Shown here piece by piece: positions 17,130 to 25,521 of a DNA stretch of 64,000 nucleotides. Source of the DNA: Collinsella sp. AF25-2LB (lineage in GTDB: Bacteria > Actinomycetota > Coriobacteriia > Coriobacteriales > Coriobacteriaceae); NCBI RefSeq assembly GCF_003458415.1, contig NZ_QRUF01000011.1:13719-77718 (forward strand), read 5' to 3'. Numbering within the stretch: the stretch's first letter is position 1; each line of letters opens with the position of its first letter. The notes beneath the pieces were generated by a model. That model searched no databases and was not told the DNA's origin. It saw only the letters and a list, made by a program, of their open reading frames with translations. The position numbers and the translations under genes were made by a program.

Positions 17130-18242
17130 CTAGTTACGGTAGCGGTAGTACGCCGCGCAGCTGCCCTCGGAGCTCACCATGCACGGGCCGACGGGGTGCT
17201 CGGGCGTGCAGGTGCGGCCAAAGAGCGGGCAGCTGCTCGGCGTAATGGCCCCGCGCAGCACGTCGCCGCAGCGGCATCCACGCGGCTCGACCGTCGCCTC
17301 AACGGGCACGTCAAAGCGAGCGCGGGCATCAAAACGCAAGAACTCGGGGCGGATGGAAAGGCCCGAGTTGGCAATCGGCCCCAGACCGCGCCACGTGGTG
17401 TCGCATGGTTCAAACACCTGCTCGACCAGCTGGCGCGCCACGGGATTGCCGTCTGCGTTGACGCCACGGCGGTAGGCGTTGTCAATCGCCGGCCTGTCCT
17501 CGACAACCATCTGGACCAGCATGCAGATGCCCTGCAGGATATCGACCGGTTCAAATCCCGTGACCACGCCCGGGGTATTGAATTCGTCGACCAAAAAGCT
17601 AAAGGGCGCCAAGCCCGTGATGGTGGCGACGTGGCCCGGTAGGATAAAGCCGTCGATGGTGGTCTCGGGGTCGTTGGCGATGGCGCGCAACGCCGGCGGC
17701 GTGGTCTTGTGGGCGCAATAGACCGAGAAGTTCAAAAGCCCGCGCGCCTCGGCCTCCAAGATGGCGGCGGCGATGGTGGGCGTCGTAGTCTCAAAGCCCA
17801 CGCCCATAAAAATGACCGGGCGATCAGGGTTTTGCTCGGCAATGTCGAGCGCGTCGAGCGGGGAATAGACGATGCGGATATCGCGCCCCGCCGCCTTTTG
17901 CGCAGCGAGCGAGGTGGATGATCCGGGCACGCGCATCATGTCGCCAAAGGTGGTGATGATGGCGCCGTCTATGTTGGCGAGCGCGATTGCGTGGTCGATG
18001 TCGCGGTTGGCGGTGACGCAGACGGGGCAGCCCGGGCCGCTCAGCAGCTTGAGCCCGGCCGGCATAATGGAGCGAAAGCCATAGCGTCCGATGCTCACGG
18101 TATGCGTGCCGCAGACTTCCATAAGGTTGATGGTGCGGTCGCCGACAAGCTCATGAATGCGCTCGATGAGCTCGCGAGCCAGCTTGGGATCGCGGAATGC
18201 CGAGAAATCGATACCGGAGCGCGCCGGCTGCTCGGGCGCCAC
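17130..18242 (-). CDS. hypD: Hydrogenase maturation protein HypD
   Basis: A 370-residue 4Fe-4S protein that, with HypC, builds the Fe(CN)2CO unit. The family Cys motifs are visible: EVCGTHT, GPGCPVC and the C-terminal Cys cluster (RGCRCGDVL, CPLFGRTC). The start is GTG; its first bases overlap the hypC stop, implying translational coupling. The length equals the family norm. Confidence 0.96.
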   Translation of the reverse strand: MAPEQPARSGIDFSAFRDPKLARELIERIHELVGDRTINLMEVCGTHTVSIGRYGFRSIMPAGLKLLSGPGCPVCVTANRDIDHAIALANIDGAIITTFGDMMRVPGSSTSLAAQKAAGRDIRIVYSPLDALDIAEQNPDRPVIFMGVGFETTTPTIAAAILEAEARGLLNFSVYCAHKTTPPALRAIANDPETTIDGFILPGHVATITGLAPFSFLVDEFNTPGVVTGFEPVDILQGICMLVQMVVEDRPAIDNAYRRGVNADGNPVARQLVEQVFEPCDTTWRGLGPIANSGLSIRPEFLRFDARARFDVPVEATVEPRGCRCGDVLRGAITPSSCPLFGRTCTPEHPVGPCMVSSEGSCAAYYRYRN

Positions 18243-18502
18243 TAGTAAGCCTCCGCCGGGTTGGTGGTCAGCTGGTCTTCTTCGACCAGCTCGGACATGG
18301 CATTAACAAGCTCGAGCGTTTCCTGTGCTTCCTGCTCGTCGACAATCTGGATGCCAAAGCCGGCGTGTACGAGAATATAGTCGCCAACCTGCGCCGTCGG
18401 CACGAGTCGCAGCGACACGGGGCGCTCGATGCCCATCATGTCGACGGTGGCCTTGAGGTCGTCGTCGCGTTTGACTACTTTACCGGGAACGGCAAGGCAC
18501 AT
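18242..18502 (-). CDS. hypC: Hydrogenase maturation chaperone HypC
   Basis: An 86-residue chaperone that begins MCLAVPGKVV; Cys2 (after Met) binds the Fe unit and the hydrogenase large-subunit precursor. The conserved ILVHAGFGI block is present. It overlaps the HypD start and lies 134 bp downstream of hypF. Confidence 0.96.
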   Translation of the reverse strand: MCLAVPGKVVKRDDDLKATVDMMGIERPVSLRLVPTAQVGDYILVHAGFGIQIVDEQEAQETLELVNAMSELVEEDQLTTNPAEAY

Positions 18503-18636
18503 ATTGTTCCCCTTTTATACGCTTTGCGCTGGACGGGCGCTCAATAATCCATCAGTTGATGGTAGCGCTCGCGGGGTTCGCGGGCAAACGCGTTACGCCT
18601 GTGAGACGGCTGGGCGCGGCGGCGTGCGAGGGCGAG

Positions 18637-21108
18637 CTACTGTGATGCAATCTGCGCAAGACGAGTGCGTGCGACTGCTGCCTGACCGTAGGCGATGCAG
18701 CCGTCATTGACGGGTACGGTGTGGGGGACAAGGACAGTAAAGCCTGCGCTTTTGAGCTCGCGGGTGAGAAGCTGAAGCAGAAGTCGGTTCATGAACACGC
18801 CGCCCGAGAGCGCGACGGTGTCGATGCCCTCGTGCACGCAGATATCGCTGGCGATGCGCGCCGAGGAGCGCGCGACGGCGACATGGAAATCGAGTGCGAG
18901 CCTGTCGGCGGGCGCTCCGGCTTCAATTCCTCCCAAAAGTGCCTCAAAGAGCGCTTTCTGGTCCAGAACATCGGGGCCGTCCAGCCGCGATGGGTCAGAT
19001 GTGGAATAGCCGGCATTGTCGTCGGGAAAATGGACGCCTTCGCTGTCGAGCGCGCGCCAGGCGGCGGCTTCGAGCTCGATGGCGGGTTCGCCCTCGTAGG
19101 TTGCCTTGTCGCAGATGTCCAGAATTGCTGCCGCGGCATCAAAGAGACGCCCCATGCTGCTGGTACGCGGGCTGTTGATGCCGCGCTCGATCATGGTGGC
19201 TGTCACGCTGCGCGTTTGCTCGTCGAGGCTGCCCAAAAGCCGAGCGGCACCTGGGTGCTCGAGCAGGCCGAGCTCACTGAGCAGGGCAAAGGCGTTGCGG
19301 CGGGCGTCGCGCACGGAGGCCGCCCCACCGGGGAGCGCCCAGGTGCGCAAATGCGCGGTGCGCTCAAAGCCGCCAAGGCTGGCAACAAGAAACTCGCCGC
19401 CCCAAATGGTCCCATCGGTGCCGGCGCCGGTGCCGTCAAAGGCGATGCCAAGGACGCGCGCGTCGGTTGTAAGCTGGCCCGCGGCGATGGCTTCGGCCAT
19501 TACGCTCGCGATATGCGCATGATGGTGCTGCACCTCGACGAGCGGCAGATTGCATTTTCGCGCCTGCTCGCGCGCCCACTGGCCCGATAGATAACTGGGG
19601 TGTACATCGCAAGCCAAGGCGGCGGGCGCCAAATCAAAGAGATCTTCCAAGCGCGTGCGCGCAGCGTTCCAGGCATCGAAGGTCCCGCCGTTTTCAACAT
19701 CGCCGATATGCTGCGACACAAAACAGGTCGCCTCGCCGTTCGTCCCTTCACGCGTGAGCGCAATCGTGGCCTTTTGTTGTGGCCCGCAGGCGAGCACGCA
19801 GGACGGAGCGCGGTCGAGCGCCGGCAACGGCAGCGGCTGGGGTGCATATCCGCGAGCGCGGCGAACGGGCATAACGGCGCCGTTGACCACGCGCACCACG
19901 GAATCGTCATAGCGCGAGAGAATCGCTCGATCGTTGCCGAGCAGCGCGTCGGCAATGCCGGCGGCAACGAGGCGCTCCCAGGCAAGATCGTCATCGGTCT
20001 CGATGGGCTCTTCGCTCAGGTTGCCGCTGGTCATGACGAGCGCGTGCATACCGCAGGCTTCTGCCACGGCAAGCAACAGATGTTGAAGCGGCGTATAGGG
20101 GAGCATAACGCCAAGCTCGGGCAGGTCGCGCGCGACGGACGGTGCGAGTACGAGGGCGTCGGAAGAATCGCCGTCGTTCCCGCAAACAGCCCGCCGGCGC
20201 AGCAGCACGATTGGGCGGATACTGCCAGCGAGCAGATTGCGTTCAGCATCGTCGATATGACACAGGCGCCCGGCATCGGCAAGACTGCGCACCATGACGG
20301 CAAGCGGCTTATTGCTGCGACGCTTGCGACGGCGCAGCTCAGCCACCGCCTGCTCGTTGGCAGCGTCACAGGATAGATGGAATCCGCCCAGGCCCTTGAT
20401 GGCGACGATGCCACCGCTGGCCAGCAGCTCAACACAGCGGTCGATAATGGCGTCGCTGGCCTCGCGTGTGGTGCCGACGGCCAGCGACGCGGCGGCTTCG
20501 CCCGGCCCATCGCCCACGCCCGCTTCGCGCCACGTAATATGCGGTCCGCAATCAAAGCAGGCATCGGGCTGCGCGTGAAAACGCCGGTCGAGTGGGTCGG
20601 CATACTCCGCGGCGCACTTGGGACACATGGGAAAACGGTCCATCGAGGTAGCCGCTCGATCGTAAGGTAGCGAGCGGATGATGGTAAAGCGTGGGCCACA
20701 GTTAGTGCAGTTGATAAAGGGGTAGTGATAGCGTCGGTCGGCGGGATCGAACAACTCGCGCAGGCAATCGTCACAGGTGGCGATATCGGGCGAGACGAGC
20801 GTCGTGTGCGCGGTCTGGTCCTGCGATGCTACGATGCGAAAGCCCTGTTCATTGGCAGCGCTCCAGCCGCCAGGCCCCAAATCCGCAATATCGACTCGCT
20901 CAACGCGGGCTGCCGCAGGCGCATGCTCAGAAAGCGCGGCAACAAAAGCATCGAGCGCATCGGCCGGAGCGTGCGCCTCGATATGCACGCCGTCGCCCGC
21001 GTTGAGCACCCAGCCGCAAATGCCGTGCGCCATGGCCTCGCGATACACAAACGGCCGCATGCCGACGCCCTGCACAATGCCCGTTACATGGATATGCGCA
21101 TGTCGCAT
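18637..21108 (-). CDS. hypF: Carbamoyltransferase HypF
   Basis: An 823-residue enzyme that converts carbamoyl phosphate and ATP into carbamoyl adenylate and transfers it to HypE. Domains in order: acylphosphatase (1-95, VQGVGMRPFVYR), two C4 zinc fingers (Cys112/115/134/137 and Cys162/165/184/187), a YrdC-like domain (about 230-415), and a Kae1-like domain with GIAFDGTGAGTDGTIWGGE. The ATG at 21108 has AAGGAGG upstream; a longer in-frame start (21171) overlaps nikR. It is slightly longer than typical (~760). It is co-directional with nikR 29 bp upstream. Confidence 0.95.
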   Translation of the reverse strand: MRHAHIHVTGIVQGVGMRPFVYREAMAHGICGWVLNAGDGVHIEAHAPADALDAFVAALSEHAPAAARVERVDIADLGPGGWSAANEQGFRIVASQDQTAHTTLVSPDIATCDDCLRELFDPADRRYHYPFINCTNCGPRFTIIRSLPYDRAATSMDRFPMCPKCAAEYADPLDRRFHAQPDACFDCGPHITWREAGVGDGPGEAAASLAVGTTREASDAIIDRCVELLASGGIVAIKGLGGFHLSCDAANEQAVAELRRRKRRSNKPLAVMVRSLADAGRLCHIDDAERNLLAGSIRPIVLLRRRAVCGNDGDSSDALVLAPSVARDLPELGVMLPYTPLQHLLLAVAEACGMHALVMTSGNLSEEPIETDDDLAWERLVAAGIADALLGNDRAILSRYDDSVVRVVNGAVMPVRRARGYAPQPLPLPALDRAPSCVLACGPQQKATIALTREGTNGEATCFVSQHIGDVENGGTFDAWNAARTRLEDLFDLAPAALACDVHPSYLSGQWAREQARKCNLPLVEVQHHHAHIASVMAEAIAAGQLTTDARVLGIAFDGTGAGTDGTIWGGEFLVASLGGFERTAHLRTWALPGGAASVRDARRNAFALLSELGLLEHPGAARLLGSLDEQTRSVTATMIERGINSPRTSSMGRLFDAAAAILDICDKATYEGEPAIELEAAAWRALDSEGVHFPDDNAGYSTSDPSRLDGPDVLDQKALFEALLGGIEAGAPADRLALDFHVAVARSSARIASDICVHEGIDTVALSGGVFMNRLLLQLLTRELKSAGFTVLVPHTVPVNDGCIAYGQAAVARTRLAQIASQ

Positions 21109-21137
21109 GCGACCCTCCTTCGTTGAAATGTGTGCTG

Positions 21138-21650
21138 TTACAGCCCCAGGCTCTGCTTGGTGGCGGCGCACGTGAGCTCGCCGTGCTTAACGCCGCGCAG
21201 GCCCAGCAGGCGGTCGGCTAGTTCGTAGACGCGCTCGCCGCGACCTTTGAGCGCCAGGATCTCCAAGCAGTTGTGGTGATCCAGATGCACGTGCATGGTC
21301 GATACGATTTCATCGGTGTAGTCGTGCTGCACCTCGTCCAGGCGGCGCGTCAGGTCGCCGGTGTGATGGTCGTAAATCATGGTGAGCGACCCGATAACGT
21401 GCTCATCGGGCGTGCGCATCTGCTCCTTGGCGATCGAGGCGCGAATCAGGTCGCGCACGGCCTCGGATCGGTTGGCCACGTCGCCGCGGCGCGCGATCTG
21501 CTCGTCAAAACGGCGCAGCAGGTCGTCGGGTGCGGTAACCGAAAAGCGGACCAGCTCGGAGCCGGAGCCACTACAGTGGCAGCCTGCGTCGCCGTCCGCC
21601 CCGTGCGGATGCTCGTGCTCGTACCCGCAGCCGTGCTCATGTTCGGCCAC
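21138..21650 (-). CDS. nikR: Nickel-responsive regulator NikR
   Basis: A 170-residue NikR: a ribbon-helix-helix DNA-binding domain (about 32-75, LVRFSVTAPDDLLRRFDE) and a C-terminal ACT nickel-binding domain. Ni ligands are conserved: His109, His120, His122 and Cys128 correspond to E. coli His76, His87, His89 and Cys95 by a constant shift of 33. The extra N-terminal ~30 residues are His/Cys-rich (HEHGCGYEHEHPHG, GCHCSGSG), an unusual possible metal-binding tail. It sits at the head of the hyp run, linking maturation gene expression or nickel uptake to Ni2+. Confidence 0.94.
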   Translation of the reverse strand: MAEHEHGCGYEHEHPHGADGDAGCHCSGSGSELVRFSVTAPDDLLRRFDEQIARRGDVANRSEAVRDLIRASIAKEQMRTPDEHVIGSLTMIYDHHTGDLTRRLDEVQHDYTDEIVSTMHVHLDHHNCLEILALKGRGERVYELADRLLGLRGVKHGELTCAATKQSLGL

Positions 21651-21651
21651 G

Positions 21652-21900
21652 TTACACCAGCTTCACGGAGCCGACGGAGTTGTGGTCGGCCTCGATGGCT
21701 TCCTCGTAGCCCTCGAGCGCGTCATGCGCCTCGTGCAGCGCGGCCATGGCGGCCTCGAGCTTGGCGCCGATGCGCTCCATGTCAAAATTCTCGGTCGCAT
21801 GCAGCAGCTGATGGCTCCACTCATGAGCGAGCTCGATGGTGTCGTCGACCTGTTTGACGCTCATGGCAAGCTGGCTCATGTTCATTCCAACATCATGCAT
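21652..21900 (-). CDS. Small helical protein of unknown function in the hyp cluster
   Basis: An 82-residue, mostly helical acidic protein (ENFDMERIGAKLEAAMAALH, then LEGYEEAIEADHN) with no family I recognise. It is directly upstream of nikR (one base between stop and start) and presumably co-transcribed with the hyp genes. The start could be Met1, or Met6/Met8 (MNMSQLAMSV). Several His residues are present, but no clear metal motif. A role in hydrogenase maturation or nickel handling is only a guess from position. Confidence 0.6.
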   Translation of the reverse strand: MHDVGMNMSQLAMSVKQVDDTIELAHEWSHQLLHATENFDMERIGAKLEAAMAALHEAHDALEGYEEAIEADHNSVGSVKLV

Positions 21901-22121
21901 GGAAAATCTCCTTTTGTATGGGGCAGTTCAGTGGTTCAGATTTTACTACGCCCGCTCTGCGCGCAGCTGCATAAGAAAACGGGTACGAGTCTGTGCGACC
22001 CGCACCCGTTCACTGGGGGCTGTTTGTAACTACCATACTATCCGTGGTCGTCCGCGCCGCGCCCGGCAGTCCGGCGAGCGGTGCAAAACCGCTCATGGAC
22101 GGCGGGTAAGTAACAAGCGTA
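21901..22121. promoter_or_regulatory. Upstream region of the hyp/nikR run
   Basis: On the minus strand TAAAAT is present ~40 bp before orf82 as a possible -10. AACGGGT and ACCCGTT (about 21979-22010) form a hairpin. No recognisable NikR operator (GTATGA with spaced TCATAC) was found. Confidence 0.3.
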
Positions 22122-22442
22122 TTACAGATGCTTCTCCAGCAGCGCCTGCAGCCTCGCCTTGGGCAGAGCGCCAACCGAGCGGTCAATCTCCTCGCCGTTC
22201 TTAAACACAATCAGCGTGGGGATGCTCATGACGCCATACTTCATGGCCAGGTCCTGGTTGTCGTCGACGTTGCATTTGGCAACGGCAAGCTTGCCCGCCA
22301 GCTCATCGGCAACCTCGTCAACGATGGGCGAGAGGGATCGACAGGGCCCGCACCACGGTGCCCAAAAATCGACCAGCACGGGCAGGCTGTCGTTAACGAT
22401 GGAATCGAAGTTCTCGGGGGTAATCTGATTAATGTCAGCCAT
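22122..22442 (-). CDS. trxA: Thioredoxin
   Basis: A 106-residue classical thioredoxin with the redox motif WCGPC (Cys31, Cys34), the cis-Pro region SIPTLIVFKNG and a normal length. It reduces cytoplasmic disulfides with NADPH via thioredoxin reductase, which is not in this window. ATG 22442 follows GGAGG; an upstream in-frame extension to 22526 has no credible site. Confidence 0.96.
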   Translation of the reverse strand: MADINQITPENFDSIVNDSLPVLVDFWAPWCGPCRSLSPIVDEVADELAGKLAVAKCNVDDNQDLAMKYGVMSIPTLIVFKNGEEIDRSVGALPKARLQALLEKHL

Positions 22443-22505
22443 GGTGACCTCCATAATGCGACGCGGTCCGGCCGCGTAAAACTCAGTACGACCGTGCTTA
22501 TACCC

Positions 22506-22543
22506 AGCCGCCCGCAAAGCAACCACTCGCGGGCGGCTCTTTT
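22506..22543 (+). terminator. Orphan terminator-like hairpin in a leader
   Basis: Perfect 10-bp arms AGCCGCCCGC and GCGGGCGGCT are followed by CTTTT, then at once by TATAAT (22545-22550) and the start of the next gene at 22579. No plus-strand gene lies upstream. Confidence 0.55.
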
Positions 22544-22578
22544 ATATAATGGTGGGCACGCAAACGATTGGAGAGCGC

Positions 22579-23154
22579 ATGCCCACGTCACAAAGCCAGA
22601 AAAAAGAAGCCATCGCCCAGGCGGCCGAGCAGGAGCTCACATCGCTTGCGGTCCGTGGCGTGCGTATCGCGGGCAACGCGTGCTCGCCGATCGTGCTGGT
22701 CAAAGGCGATTTGGACGAGGCCGAGCGTTCGGGTGGCGAGCTTGCTGCCGGCCCGGATGGCGCGGCGTTACGCAAGGCGCTCGGGGCCATCGGCTACGCG
22801 CCCGAGGATTTTTGCGTGCTGGCAAGCGTCGCCGGCGTGGGTGACGGAGCGGTCGCGGTGGGCGAGACTCTGCCGTGCGAGCTGTTCCGCGAGGCGCTTG
22901 AGGCTTTGGACCCCGAGGCAGTGCTACTGCTCGACAACAACGCGGCTGACGCCATGCGCGAGACCTACGCCGATATGCTCGTGGCGATCGATGACTTCGA
23001 CACCGCCATGCTCAAGCCCGGCCTGGTCGCCCATGTGCAGGGCCGCCGCGTGCTCGCGCTCGACGGCTTTGAGGCGGCACTCACCGACAAGGCCGCTAAG
23101 CAGCGCATGTGGGCCTACATCAAGCAGCTGACTCCGGCGGCCGCCCCGCTGTAG
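22579..23154 (+). CDS. Unknown protein, possibly a degenerate uracil-DNA-glycosylase-like fold
   Basis: A 191-residue protein with no signal peptide or membrane span. The order of blocks SPIVLVKGDLDEAERSGGEL, ALRKALGAIGYAPEDFCVLA and EALDPEAVLLLDNNAADAMR recalls the layout of family-4 uracil-DNA glycosylases (P-loop-like strand, an aiGL.red.D-like block, an ldP..iv.LG-like block). However, the catalytic GEAPG motif and Fe-S cysteines are missing. The match is my inference by eye. The ATG at 22579 follows GGAGAGC. It is divergent from trxA. Confidence 0.6.
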   Translation: MPTSQSQKKEAIAQAAEQELTSLAVRGVRIAGNACSPIVLVKGDLDEAERSGGELAAGPDGAALRKALGAIGYAPEDFCVLASVAGVGDGAVAVGETLPCELFREALEALDPEAVLLLDNNAADAMRETYADMLVAIDDFDTAMLKPGLVAHVQGRRVLALDGFEAALTDKAAKQRMWAYIKQLTPAAAPL

Positions 23155-23228
23155 CGAGCCCGCGTCGACAAGCGACCCCGAGCGGGCGAGCCGTACCCGC
23201 GGAACGCAAATCCGTCGCGCCCGCGCCC

Positions 23229-24506
23229 TTACATCACAGCGCGCAGCTCAAACCGATCGCCGTTAATGCGGAACTGACAGTTGCCGTTCATGCGCTCCAC
23301 GGCAAGTTTGATGCTCTTGGTGCCAAAGCCGTGGCCCGCATGCCGGGTCACGGGCATGCCGTCGACCATGCGCGGCGCGCGGTCAAACGTATTGGAAACT
23401 AACAGCAGCAGCTGGCCGTCCTCTAATCGCAGGTCAAAGTCGACGAATCGCTTTCCTTGGGGTGCGGCGCTTGCGGCGGTGATAGCGTTTTCCAAGGCAT
23501 TTGAGAGCACGCTAAACAGGTCGGCGTCACCTACATGGATGGTTTCGGGCACGGCGGCGCGCAGGTTGGCGGTAATGCCGTTTCTATTGATTTCCGAGTT
23601 AAATGACGAAAGCGCAATGTTTACCGTTTCGTTGGCGCAGAAGCGGCGTACGGCGGTGCGGTCGCCGGCTTCGCAGAGTTCATCGATGCGTTTGAGCGCC
23701 TCGTCGGTGTGGCCCTCCTCAATTAAAGCGGCCAGGCCGCGTAGGAAGTGGCGCATGTCGTGGCGAAGAATCGACAGCTCGCGCCCAGATTGACGCCAGG
23801 CCTCGAGCTCTTTAATGGCGGCGCTGTCGCGGGTTTCGAGCATCCAGCGCTCTCGCTCGGCGGTTTCCTTTTCTTCGTATTCGCGCAGGTAAACGGCAAG
23901 AAACATAAGATAGAAGGCACAGAGCGCAAAGGCCAAAAACTCAACCGTCACCACCGAGCCCGAGTGGAACAGCGTGGTGTAGACGTTGGTGGCGTAGTCA
24001 AAGACGTAATAGACGAGCGGCAGGATTAAAAGGATGCCCAGCTCGGTGGTGCTTTTAATCGCCAAGCGTGGACCGATGTCGCCGGCCCAATGCAACAGGA
24101 CGGCAAAGACGGCGAGTGTGGTCGCGATGCGCGCCAGATAGTACGCGATCTGAGAATCGGTTGCGGCAAATGCGGCGATGCCCATCCAATTGCTGAACTG
24201 GCAGCTCAGATAGGCGCTCGTAATGCCGAGCACGGCAAGCAGCGGGCTCAGGCGGTAGCGCGCGCACAAATAGATGACGAGCGGCAGATGCACGACGAGC
24301 GGATAGACCTGACGGGCAAAAAGCTCTCCGCCGACGGCATTGGCGAGGCCAAATGCGCATCCGGTTGCGGCTCCGACCCCCACCAACTCGAGCGCATGAC
24401 GCCGGTTGATCTCGACACCGCACAGCGCCGCCGAGGCAAAGACGCCAAAGAGCAGCGTCGTGGCGTGGTGGATTGCCCAAAGGACCATTTCGACCGAGGA
24501 GACCAT
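23229..24506 (-). CDS. GHKL-type sensor histidine kinase (AgrC-like)
   Basis: A 425-residue membrane kinase. Six or so hydrophobic spans cover residues 1-210, followed by a coiled linker. The phosphoacceptor His is in ILRHDMRHFLRG (about residue 250), the N box in SNALENAI, and the G box in GHGFGTKSIKLAVERMNG. This is the HATPase_c_5/AgrC type. It is paired with the LytTR response regulator just upstream, with overlapping ATGA. No AgrD-like peptide gene or AgrB processing protease is seen nearby, so the signal is unknown. Confidence 0.9.
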   Translation of the reverse strand: MVSSVEMVLWAIHHATTLLFGVFASAALCGVEINRRHALELVGVGAATGCAFGLANAVGGELFARQVYPLVVHLPLVIYLCARYRLSPLLAVLGITSAYLSCQFSNWMGIAAFAATDSQIAYYLARIATTLAVFAVLLHWAGDIGPRLAIKSTTELGILLILPLVYYVFDYATNVYTTLFHSGSVVTVEFLAFALCAFYLMFLAVYLREYEEKETAERERWMLETRDSAAIKELEAWRQSGRELSILRHDMRHFLRGLAALIEEGHTDEALKRIDELCEAGDRTAVRRFCANETVNIALSSFNSEINRNGITANLRAAVPETIHVGDADLFSVLSNALENAITAASAAPQGKRFVDFDLRLEDGQLLLLVSNTFDRAPRMVDGMPVTRHAGHGFGTKSIKLAVERMNGNCQFRINGDRFELRAVM

Positions 24507-25228
24507 CAGTGTCTCCCGCCCTCAAAGCGCACCGCAAAGTAGGCGTCTTGGAATCCCTGCTTGCAGCTGCGCGACAGCGGAATGCACGCGCCGGAGCGCA
24601 TGACGATGTCCGTGCGATCGAAGTGGTCGATGTTGCGCAAGTTGACCTGGTAGCTACGGTGGCATTTAAAGAAGGTGGCATTTTGCGCCAAACGGTCCTC
24701 GACGCTGCGGAACGATTCGAGTGCCTCGATATCGCGTCCGTCGCGCAGGTGGAAGACCACGTGCTTGTTGCGCGCCTCGGCATATTCGATGTCGGACAGG
24801 CGCAGGGCGTGGTAGCCAAAGGAAGTTTTAATCACGAGCTCGTCGGTTGCCGCCGGGCGCATGCTCGAAAGCTCGTCGAGTAACTGCGCCAGGCGTTCGT
24901 AAGTCACGGGCTTGAGCAGATAGTCGAAGGCACGGACCTCGTAGGACTCCAGTGCGAACTCGGGCGACGAGGTGAGAAACACCAGGCGCACGGCGGTGTC
25001 GGCCTGGCGCAGTTCGCGTGCGGTGTCCATGCCGTTGACGAGCGGCATGATCATGTCGAGCAGAATGATGTCGGCGCGCGATGCGGCATGGCGGGCCAGC
25101 AGGTCCTCGCCGCGCGTGACGAGCGCAACATCGACCGCCGTGCCCGTCTCGGTCGACCAACGGTCGATCATCCGGTGCAGTCTATCTAGAAAAGCGACAT
25201 CATCGTCGCAGGCAATAATCTTGAGCAT
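24506..25228 (-). CDS. LytTR-family response regulator (AgrA-like)
   Basis: A 240-residue response regulator. The receiver domain (1-120) has acidic pocket DDD (8-10) and phosphoacceptor Asp58 in ILLDMIMPL. The C-terminal LytTR DNA-binding domain spans ~135-235 (FFKCHRSYQVNLRNIDHFDR). The ATG at 25228 has AAGGGGG upstream; a longer open frame to 25381 reads as non-coding. It is the first gene of the two-gene unit with the kinase. Confidence 0.92.
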   Translation of the reverse strand: MLKIIACDDDVAFLDRLHRMIDRWSTETGTAVDVALVTRGEDLLARHAASRADIILLDMIMPLVNGMDTARELRQADTAVRLVFLTSSPEFALESYEVRAFDYLLKPVTYERLAQLLDELSSMRPAATDELVIKTSFGYHALRLSDIEYAEARNKHVVFHLRDGRDIEALESFRSVEDRLAQNATFFKCHRSYQVNLRNIDHFDRTDIVMRSGACIPLSRSCKQGFQDAYFAVRFEGGRH

Positions 25229-25436
25229 TCTGAGCCCCCTTAGTAGTTCGATTTTGCCACATTGGGTGCGGACCGCTCGCGGAGGCGTGTCCCATTTGCG
25301 CCCCACGTCGCGCAACTCGCGCCGAGCGGTATTGCGGTGGCGAAAGATGCCTCCTGCGCTATCGAGAACTCGGCTATCCATAGCTTGCCGGTTCGAAAAT
25401 GGACCCGCCCCAAGATTGAATCTTTATTCCAACTTT

Positions 25437-25480
25437 ACACCTGGCTTTACAGCTGTCTTGTCAGCTGTAAAGCCAGGTGT
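25437..25480. promoter_or_regulatory. Perfect 19-bp palindrome over the nad promoter, probable NiaR operator
   Basis: Arms ACACCTGGCTTTACAGCTG (25437-25455) and CAGCTGTAAAGCCAGGTGT (25462-25480) flank six bases. TTGTCA (25458-25463) and CATACT (25481-25486) at 17-bp spacing form a plausible promoter inside and next to it. The niaR repressor gene is the last gene of the operon, so autoregulated repression is inferred. Confidence 0.75.
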
Positions 25481-25521
25481 CATACTAAAGCCCCAAGATT
25501 CGCCAAAAGAGAGGGGCCTTG

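Noticed and set aside
23229..25228. A complete agr-like quorum system
   Set aside because: Kinase and regulator are AgrC/AgrA-like, but no AgrB protease or AgrD-like peptide frame was found within about 1 kb.
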